This document shows positions 1 to 12,000 of a stretch of DNA of 64,000 nucleotides, piece after piece. The notes under the pieces are model-generated. The model saw only the letters and a program-made list of their open reading frames with translations, did no database searches and was not told where the DNA came from. A program made the translations under genes and the position numbers. How positions within the stretch are numbered: position 1 is the stretch's first letter; each line of letters opens with the position of its first letter. The DNA is taken from assembly GCA_040954595.2 (NCBI GenBank), contig CM082589.2, forward strand, positions 6,634,001 through 6,698,000, read 5' to 3'. This stretch comes from Balanoglossus misakiensis (Eukaryota; Hemichordata).

Positions 1-39
1 TATAATGCTGAGAATGCCTCTAGCAATATCTAGACGTAC

Positions 40-3000
40 CTGAATCAAAGTCATCGTCATCATAATTATTGGATTCTTTGTCGTCTTTCTCACTCTCTTT
101 GTCTGATGTTACGGCACCTTTGCTTTCTTCTTCATCAGATTTGGCAGCTGTTAAAATAAAACAACCACAACTGGTCAGAACTTGCAATTAGCAAAGTTGA
201 AAGTATGGTCATTTCTTGGTGCTTATGAAATTTCAGAGTCTCGTTTCTAAGAGCGATCTAATCCAAATACATGGCACCTTGGCTAATTAACGAAATACTG
301 GTTTGAAGTAGTAAATTTGAAGGACCAAAAATTCCTGTTATGACCACTAGAAAGACATAAGACTTTCCATGAACTGACAGACATGCGCGCGTTTCCCCCA
401 AGTGAACCACGATTGCTTACAGGAATGCAGAAGTACCATTGAGCAATCGACTCACCTGCATCATCTTTGTCTTTTCCCTCTTCTTCATCTTCGAAGTCAT
501 CATCATAACCGTCAGACTCTTTCTTTTCATCTGTTGTGGTTGTCAAAGAAACAAGAAAATATTGGGAATTTTGTTTAGGTGTTTGACCAGCTGTGAATCC
601 CAGACCAACAGGAGGCCCCAAGTTTATCTGATTAATTCAGTGTATTATGTTACCCAAGCAACCAAACATTTTCAAACATTTAAATACTGACCCCTGCAGA
701 AATGTGGTAGCGATGTCATGTGTCATATTAACAAAGCCATGACACTGTGGAAAAAGAGTTGGCATCAGAGATACGAAGGAACTTATTGATGAACATCTGA
801 TGAATTAAGCCAGACATATAGATATCACACCCCTGGTGCTTTGGACTCTGAAAGACCTCGGACACTACACCACGGTCATTATGGTCCGTGGCTGTGCATA
901 GCAACAGTGCAGGACTACCGTTGAGGAGTGAGAATGGGACAATTGATTCCTTGTGCAGAGGGTGTGCATACCAGGTATTTAACCTTAAAGATGATGGGAC
1001 CATTTGCCATCATACACATCATGGACGCAATTTCAATACATACCACAGAAATGGTACAATTTATGGCACAAAGGTGGATTAACCGTGAACATGGAGTGGT
1101 AGGTGGCTACACACCACAGGCACAGTACCAAGACCGTATCAAGACTGGGCCTAGCTTTAACCCTTATGCTCCCATGGTTTGGCCCAAATCCAACGTTTTC
1201 TATGGCAAAGTTGGACCACAACACAGGGAAAGGGGGGAGGGGTGTGTGTGAAAAGGTTAAAAGGGTTCTCTTTGTCTGTGGGTTAACAAAGATGGACTTG
1301 TTCCACCAATACAGGAGCAAAACAAAGACAAACAGTGCAGCCAAAGAAGCAGTGCAATGAGATCAAATCACACATCATCACCTCTAGGCAAAACGGCGGT
1401 ACCTGAGTCGACCGTCTCCGCCTTTTTCTCATCCTCGTCTTCAAAATCATCTTCATATCCATTGTTTGATCCTTCCTTGATTTCATCTTTGATAATCACG
1501 ATTAAATATGAAAAAAGAAATAAATTTTGCCCAAAATAAGATCGCTAGTTACTGCCATTCCTTGTCACAAACAAATGCTTGGGTTAAAGGTTAGGTTGGG
1601 TATCACAAATTGCTGGAGATAGAAATAGTGAACCCATGTGGGAACACTCATGCAAGAAGCCCAATGTGGAAAAAAAAATTATGTGGCACTATTTTATGTG
1701 GGATTATGAGACTATATCTTGATTTCCAGAAGGTAAACAGTTAATTGTTTCAGTTTCATTTGTGGGGACTGGTTTCTTAGCATGTGGAGTTTTATGAAAG
1801 TGTTTGTGGTGTTTACAGAGCATTTGGACTGTTTTGATGCAAGGGCTTGAAGGGCTTACACAAGGGAGTTGTTGTAGTCTATGTGTGTGAATAATTCATA
1901 GGACTTTTGTGTGGGGAGAGCTGACTTCCACAGGAAGTATGTGATATTGTATATGGCAAAATTTTATGTGAAACTTGTGTCAATAGGAAACAACAGTTGC
2001 ATGCATACACTGTGCACACAGCCAAGTGCAAAGGTCAACTTTATATTTGTGAGTGAGGGGGCAATTTTACAAAATTATCGATGTCACTTTACCAATGAAT
2101 TTGACCGTATGTTGAGTTTTCTTTCCGTCATCAACTTGATCCACTATGGCTGATTTAAATATGAAAAGAGTATGTAAATTAGATGACATTGACTGTCTTT
2201 GTAATTTTAGAAAGAACTTGTTGTACGTTTTTTCTGCTACAAAGTTTCAGCATGACGGGACATTAATTTGACTTTAAAAAATTCAATTCGTTAAACAGAG
2301 CTGCAATCTGCCATCTTGAAATTCTGTCGACCACATGAGATTTTTATCACTCACCTAGGTAGCCATAACCTATTTAACTTTTAAAACAGTGAGAATTGAA
2401 GACTCAATGCAGTACTTTTTGGAGAAAAATACACAAAGAGGGCAAACATGTGATCATTGAGATTACCGGTAACTAGGAAATTTCTGTGTTAAACTTCTAG
2501 ATTAGTGTATTATTGTAGGACACTTGGGTGTGGTTGTGTTACACATGCCATCACCTCCGAGTGTAATAAGCTCATAGGTTTGGATTGCAGTTAATAGAGC
2601 AACAACGTGGCACAATATCACCACGAAGGGTATTACATGTCAACTTGTGGATAATGATTCACTAGAATAGGATTTACTGTACTGAGTTTGCACCTGAAAG
2701 AATTCAAAAGGTCTTGGTTTATGACGGGTTAATTCCGTTCTGACTCACTGCATGCACAGGTTGTTTCCAAGCTCTTCAAATAAACAATGCACAACAAATA
2801 CATATGTTGCTATGTAAGATATTCTTTTTGCTTTAAGTGGATCTTGGTTTAAGCAACAGAAACACACTTCTGATTTATGTTTTATTTATCCAAAATAAAT
2901 TATTTGGTAGTGTTCGAATATCAAGTTTTAATTTCTAGTATTTTGGTTCATATTTGCGACCATCAATTAATCAACTGACCAGGCATTAAAGAGGATCAAC

Positions 3001-6000
3001 CATCTGTTGTTGGGAATGAGGTTGTACTTAAATTTTGGGTCAATTTTGGCTATGGTTATTTTGAGGCTGTTGTTTGCTCTTTGAAGAAGTCATGAAAGAG
3101 AAGATTTTCGTATTTTATTGTATTATTTTGGTATTACATCGTATTCAGTTGTATTGTGTTGTATTGTATTTTTGTATAGTATTGTACTATACTGAATCTT
3201 ACGGCAGTATATTCCGACTCTGCTGAGAGCAATTAGTGTATATGTATGCAAAGAAATTGACCAGTCAGAGACAATCTTGCAAGACTGCTGAGGGGTCAGG
3301 GCTGTATGTTAATCTGAGATACCTCCTTACTCCCCACGTGACATGCACACAATATTTGGTTATAGTTTACGAAGATGATAGCACACTCTGTTGTCAAAAC
3401 ACACACAGTGACACATTTTATTACAAGTGGGACATGGATGATGAAATGAAAACAAAGAATTTGTCACTGCATTGTAAAAGATACGAGGGACGCATCATTT
3501 TGATGAAAAGACATTGTTTTTTATTACACTATATTCTCACAACTACCATTTTACAATGAAATGTGGTTTATTTTCACTATTTCTACGATCTACATCTAAA
3601 TGCTTAAAAAATTGTCCAAATCTCTTTACTTGTGTATTTCAAGTTAACTATCATTAAAAAAGTTTTCTTTAAAATATGAAACCTGACAGTTTTGATAATG
3701 AAATTTCTGTAAAAAACATACTTTCTAAGCTGACCTGGTAGTACAGTCAACTTTAGTTTTCTCAAGTACTAATCTAGACTGCCAAATAAAATTGATACGA
3801 AAATATTGTTTGGATAAATGGTACTACATATTTACAACTTTATATACAGTGATTTTGTGGAAGAGAGCAAAATGCATGTTTCTATGGTAATAGTATCATG
3901 TCATCTTTTACAATGCAGTTGAGGCATTAAACAACAAACACAACATGAATGAACAGGATAAAGATGAACAGTCAGATGCAGATTAGATTAACCCTTTCAC
4001 CGCCATCTTTAATTTCGGTTCAAATTAGAAAACACAAACACCTGCGTGATTTCAAATGATTTCGTACAATTTCTGACGTATTTGAAATGAGCTTACAAAT
4101 CTGGTTTGATTGGGTCAAAAATTAATTCGTGTAGGAGTAAAAAATTATAAAATTGGTAAAATTTTTGAATGATTTCTGGCGGGAAAAGGGTGACAGTGTA
4201 AGGGTTAATATCTGAATGCAGGTTACCACACCGATGACATGAATTACAGTTTATAGATGATATAACACAGCACACAATATCACAGCATGCGAGTTACTAC
4301 TCTTCCAAACAATTAATTTACATAAAAAAGATCACCAAGCAACAAAAAGGTGAAAGATCACAGTGAAAATGTTGCGAAATTCCCCACAGAAGAGAATTTA
4401 CAGACAATGTATAAGAAAGTGCGTGCCCAACATACAATTTTTCGACAAAATGTTTAGCACATAGAGTTGTACACTGTGTCAATATGTGTTCAAAATAAAA
4501 CTAAGAAATATCCAGTTTATATCACGTCAGATGAAAGCAATATAAACCCTGTGAGTGAAGGATGATAGTCTTGGGGTTTCTACTGCTTTTAATACGTAAC
4601 ATGAGATATAACTGCTCTCTTCTTTTCCAATATGGCTGCCACAAGTGGCCATGGCAACTGCTTTAACCCTGTTATTCCCAGAATTCCCACATTGTAATGT
4701 GAGCCATTCTATTCAATGGAAAGAACAGCTTCAGTACAATGTAAACTAGGAATATCAGGGTTAAATTGACCTTATTTTTTAAAACAATTTTACTGATTGT
4801 CTGTCAAAAAATGGCATTGTCTTTTCTTTAGTTTTCTTTTGAAAACCAGTCACACAGACGTTTTTGGTTCAATTTGTATGACACATACAACGTCAAACTA
4901 AATATACCAACAAGCAAGTCCGCTGAAATAACCCAAAACTTTAGCTACTAAGAACAAATTACAGCTGCACAATTTAAAGTAGAAGCAATGCAACTTTAGA
5001 TTTTCTTTACATGCTAAATCAATAAATAAATTACAACAATCAGAGTTTTGTTTGCGGCGACTTTTACAGTGACAGCAAGCAGCCATAAAATCAAATGCCA
5101 GATCTTCCGTCATGTAACTGAGGGATGCACTGGGTATGTGTTTATGCCTAAGTCACCGGCATTTGATGGACGTGGTGTAAGGTCACCACACACAAAAGTG
5201 AATGTGGTTGCATGTGATGGAACACTGAGTGGTGTGATTTTTCTGATTTTGACAACCAAATGCACTGTGTCAGAAAATGTTCACTGATTGACATGGTTGA
5301 GAATGCATATCTATGTTTGTCAATTGTAAGACCTCACCAATGCACCATGGGAAATCAGGACTGTCGTGACTGCAATGCATGATGGATGATCAGCGCATTG
5401 CTCCGCAGATCACAAATGCATCATGGGTGATGAAGATGACAATCCTCAAACCTCCCCAAGTGCACCATGGGTGATTAGGATTGAAATCTTCAACGGGGGT
5501 AAACAAAAACCCATAGCCATGATCTCGCATTATGGGTGATTAGGATCTCAGATATTCCGATTACATAAGCATGACGGGTGATATATAATTAATGATTCTA
5601 ATCTTCGAAATCACTGCTATAAGCTTCCTGATCAGACTGGGAAGACTCACTGCTGCTGGAACTTCCAGATTCTGACTCACCATCGGATGTTTTCCCTGCC
5701 GACTCTCTCTGACTTTTCTCTTCCTCTTTCGCCTTTTCTTCCTTCGCCTTCTTTTTCTTCTTCTTCTTCTTTTCCTTCTCCTTGGTGTTGGCGGCAACTT
5801 CACATCTTCAAAGATAAAAAAGTCATTTTTAGTCAGTTTCGTACACCAGACGAGTAGAACACAACCTAGGTACACAGTAAGCTTGCACTTGTAAAAAAGT
5901 AATGAATATCAAAATCATTTCATGTCCAATCTCATAATCTGACATAAGACACACATTAACCCTGTCAACACAATAGTATGGTCTAAATCCATTGTTCTCT

Positions 6001-9000
6001 GTTATAGTCTTGGTTCTCTATAAAGCCAAACAGGGCTGAAAGGGTTAAAGGTATACAGTCACCTCCAATTTGCATACGCCCATATATGGCTTATTTGAGG
6101 GTTTTAAAGAACATATGGTGGCGCTCTTTTTTTTCCGCGTGTGCCACCCACTGCAAATCCGTGATTGGCTAGATCTCATATTTACCATGGTATTAACTGT
6201 AGCACAATTTCCATAGGTGACCGTATACCTTTAACACTTGTCTAATACCGATATACACTTACTTGAAGCATTGATAACCGCCTTCTACAGACACGTATGA
6301 GAAATGGCCTTTACCTCCACCCAGTCGCTTGCCAGGTTTGTACTTGTACTCACAGCAGGCACTTATCCTAATGACCTGAAGTCCATTTATGTAAATAGTT
6401 GCACTGAAGGGGTAACCACGGTGACGGCGGGAGACAAATACAATTTCATCTGGAGGGGGGAAAAGAGACAAATTTGATGGAGGTTTATCAAGGAAATGTA
6501 TCGTGGCGGGGAAATATGAAAGAAGGTCTCTTTTATTTGAGTTAGCCTTGGTATATTTTGTTGCACACACAAAGCTTTTAGATGGACGTCATCGCCTTCA
6601 TTCTTGCAGGTTTGGCTTCTTTCATCATTTCAGTTCGCAAATCCTGCAGAACAATATGAATGGGTCTTGGATTCAGGGGCAAAATATCTTATTTACCATA
6701 TCAAGAAACTGTGGCTTCTACAGATTCATGAAAAACGATTTCCTGGCTCCATTATGACACAAAACGTTCCATGAAAATTGGTCTAGGTCGGCCAATATGT
6801 GAAAATCTCACACATAAAACATGAGCCATGTTAGCTCAGAGTAGCCTAGTCCTAGCCGTATTTTGTCCGCTTTGCTCCCAAAACTAGTTACATCACAATT
6901 CCCAGCAATGGGTATGGGGTTTTATTGGGCCAGTGGCATGAGTGAGGCTAGGCGGTAGTTTTGGAAGCAAAGCGGACAAAATATGGCTAGGACTAGGCTA
7001 GCTGAGAGAGACATTCATGTTTGTCAAAACAGTGTGTAAGATTGCCTTTGCTCATAACATATACTTTACCTCCTTCCCTGACTCCTCCTTTGAAGACACA
7101 CAAGTTTTCGCCACCGCAGTGCTGCTGGAATATCATGACTTCGTCTCGGTCGTCCAGCCTCTCGTAGGATAGGTTCAGACCGTTGCCTCTGTACTTCAAG
7201 GTGACATCACACATCGACTGCAGCTGGGTGGGGTGTGGGTACGCTGGTTCTCTCTTGTGTAAAGCTAGTGAACCCTGAGTGTAGTACACAAGACCAAAAA
7301 GGGTTGATCAGAAAAAAAGGTAAAATTTGACAAAAGCTTATTTGTCAACTTTTCAAGATGTATTCCTCTGACGTTTTTAGTAATTCCACTTATTTTCTGA
7401 TAGGATCTACTAAATACTGTAAAACATGTTATTTTCGCGAGTTGAAATTTTCGCAATATCGAGAGAGGCCACTGTTACGCGAGTATTAATTTTCTCGTTT
7501 TCACGTTCATCGTGCACATTGTTCTTTGGGTATATCTATGCTATGAGTCTTTATTTTTGTGTTTTTTGGCTCTCCCGTATTTCGCGTAAATTTATTGCTT
7601 GCGAAAATAACATGTGTTACAGTACCAACTTCGCACTGTAACTCTACCGACAACTCGACCATATCATTCAGTATACGAGAAGTGTCCTCACTTTATTTGT
7701 CTTTTCATTAATTTTCTTGCCGTCTTTGGTGACCACGGTTCTCCGATGCCTGGGTGTTGACTTGGGCGTGGAGGTTGCACTTTTCGGTGGGGGCTGAGGC
7801 AGCAGTACTGGGACTCTGTAGGGTGAGCCGTCACTGGCACTGATGTCCAAATCGGCCATGGTGAGTGAAAACTTTTGAAGCGTTGCTTGGTCCAGCTGCG
7901 AATGCATATAACAGGATACTTAATGTGTGTAGGGAATTCTCCCGACCTTAAATATGTTTTTGGCTACCTAGGTGGGTAATAAAAATCTCACATGGTCGAC
8001 ACAATTTCAAGATGGCCGATTTTTGCCACGTTTAAGGAATAGGAGTTCATAAGCTAAAGTGATGATGGATCATTCTGAAACTTTTTAACAGAAAAAATAA
8101 CAAAATGTGACAAAAGTTCAATGAGTTTAATATGGTAACTACAAAGACAGACATGTTTGACCCAAGGAAGTCATGAAATACAGTAAACATATCATTTCTT
8201 ATATCTCTTACAACAGTGGGTTGTCGACTTTTTGACCAGAATGCAATGTTAGAATGCTCTAACACCTCTGCCTGGAGATAGTAATCATTTGTAAAAATTA
8301 TGGGTAAAATCACAAAATTCTGTACAGCAAACTAGGGGTCCGGGTTCAAAGGTTAAGCCATGCACTCACCTCTACAAGATACTGTCCATCAATCTCTTCT
8401 GTCTCTTCCTCCTCCTCATCTTCTTCCTCTCTCCTCCGAGATCTCCTCTCTGGTCGTCCATCTTCTTTCACATACAGATAACTCTGTGAACAGTCAAGTG
8501 AACACAATATGAATATTTGTATTTTAGGTTGTGATCTTGGAAACACAGCTCTTATATTAAAACCTCCATTTTGTTTTTCTTGAGGAATATCGTGTTGTAA
8601 AATACAGTAAATTACATTAAAACATCTAACAAGATGAACTATCTTCTTTGGTTTATTACTATCACACACATGAGAAAAATGAAATCAAAAGAAACAGTTT
8701 CACTTCAATAAGACTGTCAGTATTAATGATTTTTAAGCCATATAATACGAAATTTATCATTTTTTAAAGAAGATCAAGATTTAGAGGCAAAAAGAATTTA
8801 TGATTGTTGCTCTGCATTAAAACAATCTCCATTTTTTTGTTGAGCAGGAATGACTTGATTTGTTTTAAGGCTGTCTTTTTCTCCATACAGCCACTGAGTC
8901 AACTTCACAGGGGAAGAAAACCATTCATGTGTCAGACATTTCATCAAACTGAAATGGAGAAAAACTTGACTACACTGAAACCGGGTCTATTTTTATCTTC

Positions 9001-12000
9001 TATTTTGCTGCAAGTCATTTTATACGAAGACTTACACACACGCACACACACCATGAAAGCTTTGGTGATTTTATTTTCTGAGAATTCTACAGATTAAAAA
9101 CCAACATGTCTATGAAATCTGAAGACATAAATCAATGCAGTTGACATATTAAAATTTATAATGATTTCTCCATCCAATTGGAAAACAACCTTCCTCCTAT
9201 AATGACACTTATATGAATGTCCTTGAGTTTTCACATTAATGAGTAACGCTCTCATCAGGGAATATTAAAAACCCCCACAAGTAATCAACTCCGATCATAT
9301 TACGCTGGCAACTCACACCCCTGGTTGTGTTGATGATGGCAATTTGGAAATGACATTTAACACGTCAGACAAATGAGTTATCACCAGAGAGTACTGTGAT
9401 AAAAAACCTCTTTTGTCTCAAACTATGCCTGACCACATCCTGTGTGGTCCGGATTCATCCTGTGTGGTCTGTGCCTACGACTTCCCCTCGTTATGGTAAT
9501 TATCGGTCCAATTTTTTTTTTCATGTTTTCTTTTTTTCCACTGTCAAGCTTATACCCCTAGGTGATTACAATAACCGGGTTCCTTTGTGACGTCAATGGT
9601 CGCGCACGGAACTAGAATAACTATAATTGGCAATATTAGAATCATCTTTTCCAAAAAATAGCCAAAAAATGATAAACATGGTTACTTCGTTATTTTCCTA
9701 GTTTTCATTAATACCAGTATCATCATTGTGGTTAATAAGAAAATGTTATTTTCCTGTGTTTTATCCTTTTATTTGTCTAGTAGTACAACCTGCCCGATAC
9801 ACAGAATCCAAATTTTGAATTCCGGAATTTCATCAAAAAGGGGGCATGGATTTACGTAGTCTAGAATCCGGACTTATGTGTTTTACTATAAACACACAAG
9901 TCTGGATTAATTCTAGATTAGGATTTATGACATATGTGTAGTGTAACCTGTTGGTAATTGTCTTGACACATTGTACATTTCCTCTCCCCCAATAAAATAA
10001 ACTACATGTACACGTTCAGTATCACGATTAAAATTTTGACTAACCGCTTCCTTGGATGTTCCTGATGATGAGTGCCCCGTGTCTGGACTTGGAGCTGTCC
10101 GTGGCCGGGCGCCGTCTCTCCTGTCACCATGGGAACGGCGAGACTGGCGGGCAGAGCGTGATTTGCCACTAGAATGTCTCGGAGACAAATATGGTAAAAC
10201 ATCTTCATCGCCTCGCCTTGATCTCTCAGACTATGGGCAAAGCAAAAACCAAGGAAAAATACATGAATATTTTAGATAACAAACTGTAAAATTCATATCT
10301 CTCCCCATTTTGATGTCAAAATTTAATCCATTCTGCTCAAACTCAAAGACATCTCTGGGCAAATTTCTCAATTTGTCAAATTGTTTTTGCAAAAAAAAAA
10401 ATATATTTTTAACCCAACTACATATAAAACATGTATGTTTTTTACAATAAATGTACCTTTATCCTATGGACTAATTCTATTTTTGCGATTTCTTCTAATT
10501 TTTTCTTGATTTCAACTTGTCTGTGTCGTTCCATGTCCAGCGACTTGTGGACAATGGCCTGAGCCATCAGCCCCCTGACGTGTTTTCTGTGCTCTTTCCT
10601 GGCCATGTTCAGTCGATACGTCTGTTCGGAGATGATCTCCCCTCGTCGCGACACCAGCCCTGCCTTGATCAGGTGGCGGCGCATGCGCGTGTTGTTGAAG
10701 TACCCGACCAGGTTGCGGTCGGTGAGGCTGTTGTACGTCGCCAGTGGACTGAAATTCAAAAAATGGGAAATAAATCGTTAGATTTTCTGGACAAGCTGTG
10801 CATGCATTTCTGCATGCATGTGATAGTGCAATGAAATGGTCATGCAATTACACATGTACATTGCTGAACATGTAGAGTCCAGATGAGGTACTTCTACGAT
10901 TTGCTAACACTGGGTTAATAGTAGGTTGGCCCAGTGGTAGCTCACTGCCACAACTATTCCTGTAGCCACATTTAGCCTGTGCTATTTTCCATGTAGATGG
11001 TACTATTGCTTGTACACTAGTATACATATACAGTCAAACCTGTGTTAGTGACCACCTCTATATAGTGACCACCTCTATATAGTGGCCACTTAGTTACAGT
11101 CCCTGTACAATTTACATGTGTATAAATTAACCTGTCTATAAAGACCACCTGTCTATAAAGGCCAGTTTGGTAAAGTCCCTTGACTGGTCACTATAGACAG
11201 GTTTGACTGTACATGTATATGTATTTGTATATGCTACTGAGATGTGACAACGAGAAACTGTATTTGCTAAGCCAGGTTAGCTTTAGGTTAGCCTAGAGCT
11301 GACCCGACTAGAAATTCAGTTCTTATCTGTACTCTCTACATTATTGATTTCCACCACACAATGATTATAATGAAATGAATCAAATCCAAATTAATAGGAA
11401 AATGCATATAGACTGATTAAACAATTATATCTTATTTCACAGACATCACACGTATAAACTCATTTATATATACTATCCGTTCAAATTACTCTGGTAATAT
11501 TAAGTCTCTCATAAAATAATTATGTTCGAATAACACACTGAGGAAATCATTACGGGAATCCTGTATGTACCGACAAATGCATTCACTGCAGTATGTAAAA
11601 TTACAATCGATACGATTTATTGTCCGTGTACAATACAGGTAGCAAAATACTTTTACTGCAAACAAGTACATGTAAGTGTACCGTTGCTGGGGATGAAATT
11701 TTTATCAAAAACACCTACAGTGTGAATGCAGTATTTTGTGTCAGTACATGTACCACAGCTTGTAAAGAACTGTATTGTACAAATCTAAAAAAATTTAGCT
11801 TTGCATATTTTTCTGACATGCATGGTTGTACTAGCAAAGCATGTAAGTTAAAAACAATAAACATTTTGCAAACTGAAATCAAAACAAAAAATAACTAAAA
11901 TTAAAAATAAAAGGTACTATTTTTTCACATACATGTATCTAACTACAAGGCAACATAATATGAATTATATCAAACTCTATGTTAGTTGTAACACTTTTGA

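Larger units (their letters stand above)
1487..5597. other. ERICH3 intron between exons 8 and 9
   Basis: No exon is recognised in these 4.1 kb. They hold two TTAA-flanked elements (3992-4204 and 4667-4760), a degenerate GTATT-rich stretch around 3110-3210 and a diverged minisatellite at 5341-5585. Short open frames on both strands have no splice context or recognisable protein. Confidence 0.6.

Noticed and set aside
5561-5875. An Arg/Lys-rich minus-strand open frame
   Set aside because: It is the shifted frame of ERICH3 exon 8; the correct frame, fixed by phase 2 from exon 7, reads Lys/Glu-rich then Ser-rich.
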